From: Desulforamulus ferrireducens
GTDB taxonomy: Bacteria > Bacillota > Desulfotomaculia > Desulfotomaculales > Desulfotomaculaceae
DNA length: 64,000 bases
Direction of reading: 5' to 3'
Assembly (NCBI RefSeq): GCF_002005145.1
Contig: NZ_CP019698.1
Location: forward strand, 310,001-374,000
Position 1 is the first letter of the stretch; each line of letters opens with the position of its first letter. The position numbers and the translations under genes are program-made. The notes beneath the pieces are model-generated. The model was not told the DNA's origin. It did no database searches and was given only the letters and a program-made list of their open reading frames with translations. Shown piece after piece: positions 37,248 through 47,859 of the stretch.

Positions 37248-39698
37248 ATGTTTCAAAGATTTACGGAAAGGGCACAAAAGGTTTTGATTCTGGCCCAAGA
37301 GGAAGCTCGCAGGCTTAGATATCCCTATATTGGCACCGAGCATATCCTGCTGGGTTTAATCAAAGAGGGCGAAGGCATTGCTGCCAAAGCTCTGGAGCAA
37401 ATGAATATTAGTGGGGAAAAAGTTAGAGCCGCAGTGGAGCAAATGGTTGAAACAGGGGACCAGGCAGTACTGGGAGATATTCCGCCAACTCCCAGGGCTA
37501 AAAAAGTTCTGGAATTGGCGGTGGAAGAATCCCGTCGCATGGGTCACAATTATGTTGGCACCGAGCACCTCTTGCTAGGTTTAGTGCGGGAGGGCGAGGG
37601 AGTAGCTGCCCAAGTATTGGTTTCCCTGGGTGCCGATTTAGAGAGAGTCCGTCAACAGGTGCTGAACATGTTGGGAGGCGCATCGGGAGGGGGGCAGCCT
37701 GGTGGACATGGTCAAGGTTGTCCTGCCGGTGGGTGCAAAACAGCAAGCCTGGATCAATATAGCAAGGATCTAACCAGTTATGCCAAAGAGGATAAACTGG
37801 ATCCGGTGGTTGGTCGGGCTAAGGAGATTGAACGTGTTATTCAAGTTCTGTCCCGACGTACCAAAAACAACCCGGTATTGATTGGGGAACCGGGAGTGGG
37901 TAAAACTGCCATTGCCGAAGGACTGGCTCAGCGCATTGTGAGCGGCAATGTTCCGGAGATTCTCCTCAACCGTCGAGTGGTTACCCTTGATTTAGCTGGT
38001 ATGGTAGCCGGGACAAAGTATCGGGGAGAATTTGAAGACCGCCTGAAAAAAGTAATAGAGGAAATTAAACAAGCCGGCAATATTATTGTGTTCATTGACG
38101 AACTCCATACTTTAATTGGTGCCGGTGCTGCTGAAGGAGCCATTGATGCCGCCAACATTTTAAAGCCCTCTTTAGCCCGGGGCGAAATTCAGACCATTGG
38201 GGCTACCACCCTGGACGAATATCGTAAATATATTGAAAAAGACCCTGCTTTGGAAAGACGTTTTCAACCTATTCAGGTGGATGAACCTACCGTAGAAGAA
38301 ACCATAGAAATATTAAAGGGTATTCGCGATAAGTATGAGGCACACCACCGGGTAAGTATTACTGATGAAGCTTTGGAAGCGGCGGCTAAACTTTCGGATC
38401 GTTATATTACCGACCGCTTTTTACCGGACAAAGCCATTGATTTAATAGATGAAGCTGCATCCCGGGTGCGGATTAAGGCCTTTACCGCTCCACCGGACCT
38501 AAAGGATAAAGAAAAGTTGTTGGAAGAAATTCGTAAGGAAAAGGAAGCAGCCATTAATAATCAGGAATTTGAAAAAGCAGCAGAATTACGGGATAGAGAA
38601 CAGGCTATCGTAGCTGAACTGAACCAGGTCAGGGAGAATTGGAACCAAACCAAGGGTGGCGACAATCTGGTGGTTAGTGAAGAAGATATCGCCCATATTG
38701 TGGCCAGCTGGACCGGTGTCCCCGTGAAAAAATTGGCCCAGGAAGAATCGGAAAGACTCCTAAATCTAGAAGAAATACTGCATAAGAGAGTGGTTGGTCA
38801 GGATGATGCCGTGAAAGCAGTATCCCGGGCGGTACGCCGCGCCAGGGCAGGCTTAAAGGACCCCAAACGTCCGGTTGGTTCCTTTATCTTCCTTGGCCCC
38901 ACCGGGGTGGGTAAGACAGAACTGGCCAAAGCCCTGGCTGAGGCACTGTTTGATGATGAAGAAGCCATGGTAAGAATTGATATGTCCGAATACATGGAAA
39001 AACATGCTGTTTCCCGCTTAGTGGGCGCCCCTCCTGGTTATGTGGGCTACGATGAAGGCGGACAGTTGACCGAGTATGTGCGGCGTAAGCCCTACTCTGT
39101 GGTGCTGCTGGATGAAATAGAAAAGGCGCATCCGGATGTCTTTAACATCCTGTTGCAGGTGCTGGAGGATGGACGATTAACCGACACTAAAGGTCGTGTG
39201 GTAGATTTCCGCAACACCGTTATCATTATGACCTCTAATGTTGGCTCAACCAATCTTAAGACTGTTGGAAGAGTAGGGTTTGCCACCAATGCCGGTAACG
39301 CTGAAGAGGAATACAAAAAAATGAAGGAACGTTCCGAGGAAGCCCTCAGACGTACCTTCCGTCCGGAATTCCTTAACCGCATTGATGAAACCATCGTTTT
39401 CCATGCCTTAACCCGTGACCACATTAAACAAATTGTTGATTTAATGCTGCGGGAAGTTGCTAAGCGGATGGAAGAACACGAAGTATACCTGCAATTCTCG
39501 GAGGCAGCTAAAGAAAAATTAGCTGAAGTGGGCTTTAGTGAAGAGTTTGGCGCACGTCCGCTGCGCCGGGAAATTCAACGGCGGGTTGAGGATCGCCTAT
39601 CCGAAGAGCTAATTAAAGGAACCTTTAAAAAAGGAGATCAAGTACTTGTGGATGCTCAGGATGGCGAGATAGTGGTGAGAGCAGCAGCGATGGCGTAG
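37248..39698 (+). CDS. clpC: ATP-dependent Clp protease ATP-binding subunit ClpC
   Basis: 816 residues. Two Clp N repeats (about 1-145), AAA1 with GEPGVGKT near 212, a UVR/middle-domain segment near 426-460, and AAA2 with [12 protein letters not shown] near 550. It unfolds arginine-phosphorylated or adaptor-bound substrates for ClpP. GGAGG 8 bp before ATG. A hairpin terminator follows at 39709. Confidence 0.96.
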   Translation: MFQRFTERAQKVLILAQEEARRLRYPYIGTEHILLGLIKEGEGIAAKALEQMNISGEKVRAAVEQMVETGDQAVLGDIPPTPRAKKVLELAVEESRRMGHNYVGTEHLLLGLVREGEGVAAQVLVSLGADLERVRQQVLNMLGGASGGGQPGGHGQGCPAGGCKTASLDQYSKDLTSYAKEDKLDPVVGRAKEIERVIQVLSRRTKNNPVLIGEPGVGKTAIAEGLAQRIVSGNVPEILLNRRVVTLDLAGMVAGTKYRGEFEDRLKKVIEEIKQAGNIIVFIDELHTLIGAGAAEGAIDAANILKPSLARGEIQTIGATTLDEYRKYIEKDPALERRFQPIQVDEPTVEETIEILKGIRDKYEAHHRVSITDEALEAAAKLSDRYITDRFLPDKAIDLIDEAASRVRIKAFTAPPDLKDKEKLLEEIRKEKEAAINNQEFEKAAELRDREQAIVAELNQVRENWNQTKGGDNLVVSEEDIAHIVASWTGVPVKKLAQEESERLLNLEEILHKRVVGQDDAVKAVSRAVRRARAGLKDPKRPVGSFIFLGPTGVGKTELAKALAEALFDDEEAMVRIDMSEYMEKHAVSRLVGAPPGYVGYDEGGQLTEYVRRKPYSVVLLDEIEKAHPDVFNILLQVLEDGRLTDTKGRVVDFRNTVIIMTSNVGSTNLKTVGRVGFATNAGNAEEEYKKMKERSEEALRRTFRPEFLNRIDETIVFHALTRDHIKQIVDLMLREVAKRMEEHEVYLQFSEAAKEKLAEVGFSEEFGARPLRREIQRRVEDRLSEELIKGTFKKGDQVLVDAQDGEIVVRAAAMA

Positions 39699-39708
39699 TT
39701 TTCAGTAT

Positions 39709-39740
39709 AAGGCAGCCCTTTGGGGTTGCCTTTCCCCTTT
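39709..39740 (+). terminator. Terminator of the ctsR operon
   Basis: AAGGCAGCCC (39709-39718) / GGGTTGCCTT (39723-39732) stem, then a pyrimidine-rich tract. Confidence 0.7.
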
Positions 39741-39796
39741 GTTCACAAACCGTAAGCTTAAAGGCCAGTGGCGTCAGCCGCTGGTCCAAAGGCTTT

Positions 39797-41684
39797 GTGC
39801 GCCTGGCATGGGCGTTATCTATAGGGTGAAAGTCCCGAATGGCGAAGGTAGCAGTAGCTATAGCTTAAGACAAGGGTGTCTATCGCGAGGTAGAATCTGA
39901 AGGAAGTCGGCGGCAAACCTCTGGCCCGAGGACCACGAACTCCAGGTGAGGCTAGCGACAGTTGGATGAATCTGCAAAGCAAGATAAAGTCCATGCTACC
40001 AAAGGCTGTCGAGAGTAAATGGAGCGGGTAGATGGAGGGAAAGATAACGTTCTTACCCGGGGAGGCCTGCCGGAAACGCCAATTAAATTGGTAACCCATG
40101 CAGAGATGTATGACTGAACCGGCAGGAGTCAGCAGAGGCCATAGTACCTGCAAAGAGACGTCTGAGCAGGGAAGGGCTGAACATGATTGTGAGGGAAGTT
40201 CATGGGGAGTTCGAGAGGTAAGCAAAGACAGCAGAAAATCCCAAAAGGGAACTACCTTCAGGAGGAAGCGGTGAATACGCAGGGGACTGGAGGAGGGCCG
40301 AGTTTATCACCGGCACGAACCAAAGAAACGACCCGCGAAGAAAGTTGTAACAACCTGATGGAACGGGTGGTAGCAAGGGACAATATGCTATATGCGCTAT
40401 ACCGGGTGGAGACTAACAAAGGAGCAGCTGGAATAGATGGAATGACGATAGAATCCCTTCGTCCATTCCTCAAAGACCAGTGGCCCGTAATTAGAGAACA
40501 ACTCCTAAAAGGAACCTACCAACCAAAACCAGTACGTCGAGTCGAAATCCCGAAACCAGACGGAGGAACAAGGTTGTTGGGAATACCAACGGTAATAGAC
40601 CGCCTAATCCAACAGGCCCTTCTACAGAAAATGAACGACATCTTTGAACCAACCTTTGTCCCATTTAGCTTCGGCTTTCGCCCCCACAAAAGAGCACATT
40701 CGGCAGTAGAACTGGCAAGAGAATACATCAAGGAAGGATACAGGTGGGTAGTGGACATGGACTTGGAGAAATTCTTCGACAAGGTCAACCACGACATACT
40801 TATGTCAAAGGTGGCCAGAAGAATCCAAGACAAAAGGGTGTTACTGCTCATTCGGAGATACCTCCAAGCCGGGGTAATGGTAAACGGATGCTGCATAGCA
40901 ACCGGAGAAGGAACCCCTCAAGGAGGACCGTTAAGTCCACTCTTAGCCAACATCATGCTGAATGAACTGGATTTAGAACTCTGCAGGAGAGGGCACAGAT
41001 TCGTCAGATATGCAGATGACTGCAACATTTACGTAAAGAGCCGAAGAGCCGGGGAAAGAGTCATGGCGAGTGTCAAAAAGTTTGTAGAAGAGAGACTAAA
41101 ACTTAAAGTCAATATGCAAAAGAGTGCAGTAGACAGGCCGTGGAAGAGGAAATTTCTAGGATTTTCATTTACGTGGGACAAAGAACCCAAAATCAGAATA
41201 GCCCCAAAGACGAAAAAGCGATTCATGGACAAAATACGGGAGCTAACCAACCGAAGCAAAAGCCAGTCAATGAACAAAAGAATCAAGGCAATCAACACCT
41301 ATATAGTCGGGTGGATTGGCTACTACAGGTTAGCTGATACGAGAAGCGTATTTCAATCCCTTGATGAATGGCTAAGACGGCGACTACGAATGTGCTACTT
41401 AAAACAATGGAAGAAACCAAAGACCAAAAGAAAGAAATTAGTAGCGCTGGGGATACCGCCAGAATGGGCAATGCTGATAAGTGCGTCACGTAAGGGATAC
41501 TGGAGATTATCAAACACGCCACAAGTAAACAAAGCCCTCGGTCTCGCCTTTTGGCAAGAACAAGGGCTTAAAAGTTTAGTTGAAAGATACAACGAACTTC
41601 GTTCCACAACATGAACCGCCGTATACCGAACGGTACGTACGGTGGTGTGAGAGGACGGGAGTTAATCGCTCCCTCCTACTCGAT
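39797..41684 (+). mobile_element. Group II intron (group IIC-like) with encoded maturase
   Basis: 5' end GTGCG (39797-39801). Domain I-like leader includes the common AGGGTGAAAGTCCCG box. The maturase ORF occupies domain IV. Domain V is at about 41610-41645 (CCGTATACCGAACGGTACGTACGG), followed by a short domain VI, ending at CTCGAT 41684. The 5' exon has a stem-loop (39765-39784) 12 bp upstream of the insertion, as expected for group IIC introns, which target terminator-like hairpins. Boundaries are by consensus and may be off by a base or two. Confidence 0.85.
40271..41614 (+). CDS. ltrA: Group II intron reverse transcriptase/maturase
   Basis: 447 residues from GTG 40271 (AGGAGG 5 bp upstream); an in-frame ATG at 40202 would add 23 residues. 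RT domain with GTPQGGPLSPLLANI and the catalytic FVRYADDCNIY, then the maturase (X) and GIIM region (YIVGWIGYYRLADT). No HNH endonuclease is seen at the C-terminus, consistent with group IIC elements. It supports splicing and retrohoming of the intron. The frame and all motifs are intact. Confidence 0.93.
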   Translation: MNTQGTGGGPSLSPARTKETTREESCNNLMERVVARDNMLYALYRVETNKGAAGIDGMTIESLRPFLKDQWPVIREQLLKGTYQPKPVRRVEIPKPDGGTRLLGIPTVIDRLIQQALLQKMNDIFEPTFVPFSFGFRPHKRAHSAVELAREYIKEGYRWVVDMDLEKFFDKVNHDILMSKVARRIQDKRVLLLIRRYLQAGVMVNGCCIATGEGTPQGGPLSPLLANIMLNELDLELCRRGHRFVRYADDCNIYVKSRRAGERVMASVKKFVEERLKLKVNMQKSAVDRPWKRKFLGFSFTWDKEPKIRIAPKTKKRFMDKIRELTNRSKSQSMNKRIKAINTYIVGWIGYYRLADTRSVFQSLDEWLRRRLRMCYLKQWKKPKTKRKKLVALGIPPEWAMLISASRKGYWRLSNTPQVNKALGLAFWQEQGLKSLVERYNELRSTT

Positions 41685-41861
41685 TATCGCGGTTTAAGGT
41701 TAAGACCTGGGTCCTAGGACAAAAGCCCTTCTTTTACATTTTGTGGAATAATTTGCTACACAGGGAGGAATTTACTAAATTACAGCGAATGTCAAAACTT
41801 GGAGAAAAATCTACAAAGAAAAACAGTAATTAAATAGCAATAATAAATGGGGGTTACTTAT

Positions 41862-43208
41862 TTGCGCAAGAAAACCACCTATGCTTGTCAGGCTTGTGGC
41901 CACCAGTCTGCCAGGTGGTTGGGGCGTTGCCCCGGCTGTGGCCAGTGGAATACCATGGTGGAGGAAAGGACCGAAGCACCTGTTAAAACGGTGCGTGGTC
42001 TTAGTGGTAGCGGTCCCGTACCTGTGACCGATATCGTCACCACCAGCGAGGAACGGTATCCCACCGGTCTAAGTGAGTTAGATCGGGTGCTGGGAGGGGG
42101 AGTGGTACCAGGTTCCTTGGTTTTGGTAGGGGGAGACCCCGGTATTGGCAAATCCACCCTGCTACTGCAAGTAGCTGCTGCTCTGGCGGCAAGGATAGGT
42201 AAGGTGCTTTATGTATCCGGAGAAGAATCTGCCCAACAAATTAAAATGCGAGCTGAACGCATTGGGGCTTTACATAGCCATTTACTATTAATGTCTGAAA
42301 CAGATATGTCCGGCATAGAGAAAGTGATTCAGGAAAGTAAACCCAGTGCGGTTATACTAGACTCTATCCAGACGGTATATTACCCTGAGGTATCCTCCGC
42401 TCCGGGCAGTGTGGCCCAGGTTCGGGAGTGTACGGCTATTCTCATGCGCCTGGCCAAGGGGACGGGTATTCCTGTGTTTGTGGTGGGGCATGTAACCAAA
42501 GAGGGTACTTTGGCTGGACCCAGGGTTTTAGAACATATGGTAGATACGGTACTTTATTTTGAGGGGGAGCGTCATCAAGCCTACCGCATTCTGCGCACGG
42601 TAAAAAATCGCTTTGGCTCCACCAATGAATTGGGTATCTTTGAAATGAGGGGACAAGGACTGGTGGAAATCCTTAATCCCTCGGAACTATTTATGAACCA
42701 GCGACCGGAGGCTGTACCTGGCTCGGCAATTATTCCCAGTTTAGAAGGTAGTCGACCTCTCTTAGTTGAAATTCAAGCCTTGGTTTGTCCCACCGCCTTT
42801 GGCACTCCCCGCAGGATGACCTCGGGGCTGGATTACAACCGGGTGGCCTTAATTATGGCGGTGTTGGAGCGACGAGTAGGGCTAAGGCTATCTAACTATG
42901 ACGCCTATGTCAGCGCTGTGGGTGGTGTCAAGCTGGACGAACCGGCGGCGGATCTGGCGGTGGCTCTGGCCATTGCCTCCAGCTTCAAGGAGAGACCTTT
43001 GCAGAATCATCTGGTGCTGGTGGGTGAAGTGGGTTTAACCGGGGAAATCAGACCGGTGTCAGGTATGGATAAAAGATTGCATGAGGCAGCTAAATTGGGT
43101 TTTAAGCTTTGTATTGGTCCAGCTAGAGAAAGGCAAAGTTTGGACATAATAGAGTATAGCGGTGTGCAATCCATTCAAGAGGCAGTGGAGGCCGCCATGG
43201 GGCGGTAA
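41862..43208 (+). CDS. radA: DNA repair protein RadA (Sms)
   Basis: 448 residues from TTG 41862, 8 bp after GGGGG; the ATG at 41847 is part of that ribosome site. N-terminal zinc finger (CQACG...CPGCG), RecA-like core with GGDPGIGKSTLLLQ, the RadA-specific KNRFGSTNE, and a Lon-protease-like C-terminus. It promotes branch migration in recombination. 12 bp before disA. Confidence 0.95.
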   Translation: MRKKTTYACQACGHQSARWLGRCPGCGQWNTMVEERTEAPVKTVRGLSGSGPVPVTDIVTTSEERYPTGLSELDRVLGGGVVPGSLVLVGGDPGIGKSTLLLQVAAALAARIGKVLYVSGEESAQQIKMRAERIGALHSHLLLMSETDMSGIEKVIQESKPSAVILDSIQTVYYPEVSSAPGSVAQVRECTAILMRLAKGTGIPVFVVGHVTKEGTLAGPRVLEHMVDTVLYFEGERHQAYRILRTVKNRFGSTNELGIFEMRGQGLVEILNPSELFMNQRPEAVPGSAIIPSLEGSRPLLVEIQALVCPTAFGTPRRMTSGLDYNRVALIMAVLERRVGLRLSNYDAYVSAVGGVKLDEPAADLAVALAIASSFKERPLQNHLVLVGEVGLTGEIRPVSGMDKRLHEAAKLGFKLCIGPARERQSLDIIEYSGVQSIQEAVEAAMGR

Positions 43209-43220
43209 GGGGTGTAAAGA

Positions 43221-44306
43221 TTGGTGAAGGACGAAAAAATTGAGGACAAGTTACTAAAACTATTACGGTTGGTGGCACCGGGAACACCACTGAGGGAAGG
43301 ACTGGAGAATATCCTGCGGGCCAAAACCGGTGCTTTAATTGTGGTGGGAGACAGCCCGGAGGTAATGGAATTAGCCGAGGGAGGCTTTGCCATTAATGCC
43401 GAGTTTACGCCGGCGGGGTTATATGAGTTGGCTAAAATGGATGGCGCCATTATTCTTAGTGATGATGCCAAAAGAATTATTGCGGCGAATACCCAGCTCA
43501 TTCCCGATCTTATTATTCCCTCCAGTGAAACAGGCATACGCCATCGCACTGCCGAAAGGGTGGCCAAGCAATGCGATAAACCGGTGATCTCCATATCCCA
43601 AAGGAGAAGTGTTATTACCATTTATAAAGGACCCATTAAATATTTTCTCAGGGATATTGGGGTAATTTTGGCCAAGGCCAATCAGGCGGTGCAAACCCTG
43701 GAAAAATATCGTTCGGTTTCTGATAAAGTAATTAATGAACTTTCAATGATGGAACTACAAGAGGTAGTAACCCTCTACGATGTGACCCGTGGTATTCAGA
43801 GAATTGAAATGGTGCTGCGGGTAAAAAAGGAACTTGATCGTTATATCAGTGAGTTAGGTACAGAAGGGCGCCTCATCGCCATGCAGATGGAGGAGCTGGT
43901 GGCCAATGTGGAGGAAGAAGGTCTCCTGATTATCCAGGACTATGCCACCACCTTAGGGGAAAAGACACCGGAGAGTATCATGAAGGTAATTGGCAGTTGG
44001 CCCGCCGAAGACCTGCTGGATTTGGTGCTAATCGCCAGGGCTTTGGGCTACCCCGGCAGTGCCAGTGTACTGGATCAGAGCGTATCCCCCCGGGGTTATA
44101 GAGCTTTGCGCAAAATACCGCGACTTCCCCTGCCTGTGATTGAAAATCTGGTAGCAACCTTTAAAAATTTAAGAACCATCCTAACTGCAAGTATAGAGGA
44201 ACTGGACGAAGTGGAAGGTATCGGTGAAGTAAGAGCCAGATCTATTAAAGAAGGCCTCACCCGCTATGGGGAGATGTTGTTGCAGGATCGCTATAAGATA
44301 CAATAA
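43221..44306 (+). CDS. disA: DNA integrity scanning diadenylate cyclase DisA
   Basis: 361 residues. DAC domain motifs MDGAIILSDD and TGIRHRTAERVAKQ that bind ATP and make c-di-AMP. A long helical linker and C-terminal HhH DNA-binding motif (ELDEVEGIGEVRARSIKEGL) follow. TTG start, GTG next codon. Co-transcribed with radA, as usual. Confidence 0.95.
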   Translation: MVKDEKIEDKLLKLLRLVAPGTPLREGLENILRAKTGALIVVGDSPEVMELAEGGFAINAEFTPAGLYELAKMDGAIILSDDAKRIIAANTQLIPDLIIPSSETGIRHRTAERVAKQCDKPVISISQRRSVITIYKGPIKYFLRDIGVILAKANQAVQTLEKYRSVSDKVINELSMMELQEVVTLYDVTRGIQRIEMVLRVKKELDRYISELGTEGRLIAMQMEELVANVEEEGLLIIQDYATTLGEKTPESIMKVIGSWPAEDLLDLVLIARALGYPGSASVLDQSVSPRGYRALRKIPRLPLPVIENLVATFKNLRTILTASIEELDEVEGIGEVRARSIKEGLTRYGEMLLQDRYKIQ

Positions 44307-44336
44307 AGGAGGCGTGGCTAAATAACCACGCCTCCT
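44307..44336. terminator. Bidirectional terminator between disA and the convergent gene
   Basis: Perfect 11-bp stem 44307-44317 / 44326-44336, 8-nt loop. Confidence 0.75.
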
Positions 44337-44348
44337 AGGTGTTTCATT

Positions 44349-44744
44349 TTAGGTGAGACTGTATTCTCTTAAAAGCTCCAACTGTTTTTGTTCTTTGATA
44401 AAAATGTCATAGAGATTAAGATCCAGCAAATTACATAATGCTGCCATATAAAATAAGGAACGGCCAATTTCACGCTCAATGTTCTCGCGACAATTTGGAC
44501 AGAGGTTTCCGGAAAGATGGGAATCCAATAATACTTTTAAATCAAAAAAGGTTGCATCCTCAGGCAGGGGTTTTTTATCGGCCACGATCTTTTGACAGCC
44601 GCAGGATGTTACAGACTGAACCACTGATCGCTGAACGCGTACGCCGGATTCCTGCATCTTGGACATTATTTCTAAAATGCTCCTATGGCAAAGCAGCATC
44701 TCGGAAACTGTATTCTGAAACTGATCGCAAAGCAAGTCTTTCAT
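44349..44744 (-). CDS. Conserved protein of unknown function with Cys pairs and MazG-like helix
   Basis: 131 residues from ATG 44744, which has GGAG 11 bp upstream; GTG 44756 is too close to that site. Cysteine motifs CGCQ and CPNC, with LKVLLDSHLSG between them. The segment EREIGRSLFYMAALCNLLDLNLYDI resembles the helical core of MazG-type nucleotide pyrophosphohydrolases, but the usual metal-binding acidic pattern is not clear. The gene faces disA and shares its terminator. Function unknown. Confidence 0.7.
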   Translation of the reverse strand: MKDLLCDQFQNTVSEMLLCHRSILEIMSKMQESGVRVQRSVVQSVTSCGCQKIVADKKPLPEDATFFDLKVLLDSHLSGNLCPNCRENIEREIGRSLFYMAALCNLLDLNLYDIFIKEQKQLELLREYSLT

Positions 44745-44836
44745 CTGCCCGACCACTCCTTTAACTCTCCGTTATAGCAATTATAGCTAGCTCAAAGGGG
44801 CTTTGTCAAACGGACCATTATGTCACAAAATGGTTA

Positions 44837-44903
44837 TTGACACTGATGTTGCCCTATGCTAAAATATATGGTTTTTGACATAAGAGGTATTTTGTGCTAT
44901 AAT
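44837..44903 (+). promoter_or_regulatory. Two consensus promoters upstream of carD
   Basis: First: TTGACA 44837-44842, 17 bp, TAAAAT 44860-44865. Second: TTGACA 44875-44880, 17 bp, TATAAT 44898-44903, a perfect sigma-A promoter 31 bp before the start codon. Confidence 0.8.
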
Positions 44904-44933
44904 TGTGATAATATATTTTGGGAGGGATTGGCC

Positions 44934-45410
44934 TTGTTTAAAATTGGCGACAAAGTCGTATATCCAATGCATGGAGCAGGAGTCATCGAGGCCATTGAGG
45001 AAAAAGAGGTTTTGGGCGAAAAGCGCCAGTACTACATTCTGCGACTTCCCATCGGTGATATGAAGGTTATGATTCCTATTAACAACTCCGACGATGTTGG
45101 GCTAAGGGGAGTTATTGATCCTAAAGAGGTACCCACAGTAATGAGTGTGCTGAAGGGACAGACCTCAATGATGTCAACCAATTGGAACCGCCGCTATCGT
45201 GCCAATCTAGAGAAAATTAAAAGTGGTGATATCTACGAGGTGGCTGAAGTGGTGCGCAACCTCTTGACCAGGGATAAGGAAAAAGGACTGTCCTCCGGAG
45301 AACGTAAGATGTTAGAGAATGCCCGGCAAATTCTTATTAGTGAACTGGTTTTGGCCGGTGAATTGGAGGAGGACAGCGCCCGTTCTCTCATTGATGGAGT
45401 CTTTGCCTAG
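44934..45410 (+). CDS. carD: CarD-family transcription regulator
   Basis: 158 residues from TTG 44934, 7 bp after GGAGGG; the frame is open upstream but covers the promoter. N-terminal RNA polymerase-interacting Tudor-like domain (FKIGDKVVYPMHGAGVIEAIEEKE) and a helical C-terminal DNA-binding domain (SSGERKMLENARQILISEL). By family, it stabilises open promoter complexes, notably at rRNA promoters. Upstream of the PIN-TRAM gene, as is common in Clostridia. Confidence 0.93.
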   Translation: MFKIGDKVVYPMHGAGVIEAIEEKEVLGEKRQYYILRLPIGDMKVMIPINNSDDVGLRGVIDPKEVPTVMSVLKGQTSMMSTNWNRRYRANLEKIKSGDIYEVAEVVRNLLTRDKEKGLSSGERKMLENARQILISELVLAGELEEDSARSLIDGVFA

Positions 45411-45503
45411 GGAGGTTGTCATTATTCGCCCTTTTTTGTTGTTGAACCAAATTAACTACTACCTTTATAATAATCAACAGCACCAATATTCTAATAAGAA
45501 ACT

Positions 45504-46664
45504 ATGAAAGGGGGTGTAACGGAGATTATTCGAAAAACTATATATGGCCTAATTATTTTGCTTTTTGCCAGCCTAGGGTTTTGGGTGGGATTATACACCG
45601 TCTCCAATAACCTGGTAAGCATACCAACCACCCTGCCGCAATTGGAGTTAGGCATTATTGCCCTAGGGACACTATTGGGTTTGCTGGTGGGGGTTATCAG
45701 TGCACCCTGGATTATTAAAGGGGGACTTCGGCTTACTGTGGTGGTTGATCAGTATCTGGTGAAAACTCCTACCCAAGATTTAATCATGGGTTCCCTTGGA
45801 CTTATTTTTGGACTTATTATAGCTAATTTATTAGGTGCCATTCTATCAACTATGGGCGCCATCGGAAAAATAATCTGGCTTTTAAGTACAGTATTTATGG
45901 GGTACTTGGGCCTGACGGTGGCTGTAAAGAAAAGAGAGGATATTGTTTCCCTATTCTCTAACTTGCCCCGCTTTGGTAAGGAAAAACTAATGAAAGCCGA
46001 TGGTAAAACGGGGCAGACCAAGATTTTGGACACCAGTGTAATTATTGATGGCCGGATTGCTGAGCTTTGTCAAAGTGGCTTTATTGAGGGTGTTTTGATA
46101 GTCCCGGTGTTTGTGGTGGATGAATTGAGACATATTGCCGATTCAGCGGATCTGCTAAAAAGAAACAGAGGGCGCCGGGGACTGGATATCCTAAATACCA
46201 TGAAAAAATCACCGGACATCAAAGTTCAGATATATGAAAACACCAAAGGATTGGATGATATAGCTGAAGTAGATGCTAAATTGGTTAAGTTGGGCCAGAA
46301 GTTAGGAGCCAAGATTATAACCAACGACTACAACTTGAACAAAGTGGCTGAACTTCAGGGTGTTAAAGTCCTAAATATTAATGAGCTGGCCAATGCCATT
46401 AAACCAGTGGTACTACCCGGTGAAGAAATGACGGTAATGGTGGTTAAAGATGGTAAAGAATCGGGCCAGGGTGTTGCCTACCTGGATGATGGTACAATGA
46501 TTGTGGTTGATGGCGGCAAACGTTATATCGGTCAAACCATTAGTGTTTTAGTAACCAGTGTATTACAAACAGCGGCTGGTCGGATGATTTTTGCCAAACC
46601 AAAGAATACAGATAAACGCGAGCCAGCCGGGCAAGTTGTGGGTGGAGTGAATGCCATTGGGTAA
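45504..46664 (+). CDS. PIN/TRAM domain membrane protein (YacL type)
   Basis: 386 residues. Four hydrophobic helices (about 10-140), then a PIN nuclease domain (KILDTSVIIDGRIAELCQSGF, acidic residues DTS, D in VVDELR, TNDYNL) and a C-terminal TRAM domain (GEEMTVMVVKDGKESGQGVAYLDDG). Likely a membrane-anchored RNase, of unknown target. ATG start with a poor ribosome site. Overlaps ispD by 14 bp. Confidence 0.9.
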   Translation: MKGGVTEIIRKTIYGLIILLFASLGFWVGLYTVSNNLVSIPTTLPQLELGIIALGTLLGLLVGVISAPWIIKGGLRLTVVVDQYLVKTPTQDLIMGSLGLIFGLIIANLLGAILSTMGAIGKIIWLLSTVFMGYLGLTVAVKKREDIVSLFSNLPRFGKEKLMKADGKTGQTKILDTSVIIDGRIAELCQSGFIEGVLIVPVFVVDELRHIADSADLLKRNRGRRGLDILNTMKKSPDIKVQIYENTKGLDDIAEVDAKLVKLGQKLGAKIITNDYNLNKVAELQGVKVLNINELANAIKPVVLPGEEMTVMVVKDGKESGQGVAYLDDGTMIVVDGGKRYIGQTISVLVTSVLQTAAGRMIFAKPKNTDKREPAGQVVGGVNAIG

Positions 46665-47352
46665 AGTAATTGCAGTTATTCCTGCGGCAGGTCAAGGCAG
46701 CAGGATGGGTTCCGCAGTAAAGAAACAGTATCTGCGTTTGGTAGATAAGCCGGTGCTCAGGCATACGCTGGATGTTATTGAGCAGTGCTCGGTAATAGAC
46801 GGTATTATCCTGGTGGTGGCACCGGGTGAAGAAGCTATTTGCCAAGATATGATTAACCAGGGCCATGCACTCAGTAAAATTATGGCGGTGGTGCCAGGAG
46901 GCAACCACCGCCAAACTTCTGTTTATTACGGTCTCTGTGCTTTGCCTGAGGACACCGAATTGGCTTTGATCCATGATGGGGCCAGGCCCTTGGTACGGCC
47001 CCAGGAAATTACCAGCGTTATCGAAGTAGCCAGAGATATGGGGGCGGCGGCCTTAGCCGTACAGGTTAAAGACACCATTAAGGTGGTAAATCAAGAAAAC
47101 ATTATCGTGGCAACCCCCCAGCGGGAAACTCTATGGGCAGTACAAACCCCACAGGTTTTTCGTTATCCCTTAATTATGCAGGCACACCGACAGGCCTTGG
47201 ACAGGGGTTATTATGCCACTGATGATTGCGCCCTGGTGGAAGCCTTAGGGGTGCCGGTGAAGTTGGTGCCAGGGAGCTATGAAAACCTCAAAATAACAAC
47301 TCCTGAAGATTTGGTGCTGGCCGAGGCATTTCTAAAAAGGAGGATGCAGTAA
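46651..47352 (+). CDS. ispD: 2-C-methyl-D-erythritol 4-phosphate cytidylyltransferase
   Basis: 233 residues with [19 protein letters not shown] (CTP site), [23 protein letters not shown] and [25 protein letters not shown] in separate places. Third step of the MEP isoprenoid pathway. Stop overlaps the ispF start by one base. Confidence 0.95.
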   Translation: MPLGKVIAVIPAAGQGSRMGSAVKKQYLRLVDKPVLRHTLDVIEQCSVIDGIILVVAPGEEAICQDMINQGHALSKIMAVVPGGNHRQTSVYYGLCALPEDTELALIHDGARPLVRPQEITSVIEVARDMGAAALAVQVKDTIKVVNQENIIVATPQRETLWAVQTPQVFRYPLIMQAHRQALDRGYYATDDCALVEALGVPVKLVPGSYENLKITTPEDLVLAEAFLKRRMQ

Positions 47353-47834
47353 TGCGTATTGGCATCGGCTATGATGTACATAAATTGGTAAAGGATCGAC
47401 CGTTGATTCTGGGTGGGATTACTATTCCCTATTCCTTGGGGCTGTTAGGGCATTCAGATGCCGATGTATTAACCCATGCTATTATGGATGCGCTGCTGGG
47501 CGCCGCCGCCCTGGGGGATATTGGCCAACACTTTCCGGACAGTGACCCCCGCTATAAGGGGATTTCCAGCCTGGAACTGCTCAAAGAAGTGAGGGCAAAA
47601 CTTGCCGATAAGCATTATGCCGTCAACAACCTGGATGCCGTGATCGTGGCCCAGGCCCCTAAATTAGCCCCCTATATACCAGCCATGCGGGACAATTTGG
47701 CAGAGATATTGGGCCTTTCCCCGGAGGACATTAACGTTAAAGCTACCACCACCGAGCATCTGGGATTTGCCGGTAGAGGCGAAGGCATTGGTGCCTATGC
47801 GGTGTGTACAATACATAGGACCGGACAAAATTAG
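47352..47834 (+). CDS. ispF: 2-C-methyl-D-erythritol 2,4-cyclodiphosphate synthase
   Basis: 160 residues: [10 protein letters not shown] (metal Asp/His), [30 protein letters not shown] and [17 protein letters not shown]. Cyclises the IspE product; ispE itself is not here. Overlaps ispD. Confidence 0.96.
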   Translation: MRIGIGYDVHKLVKDRPLILGGITIPYSLGLLGHSDADVLTHAIMDALLGAAALGDIGQHFPDSDPRYKGISSLELLKEVRAKLADKHYAVNNLDAVIVAQAPKLAPYIPAMRDNLAEILGLSPEDINVKATTTEHLGFAGRGEGIGAYAVCTIHRTGQN

Positions 47835-47859
47835 CAACCACAAAAAATATAAGGATGCA

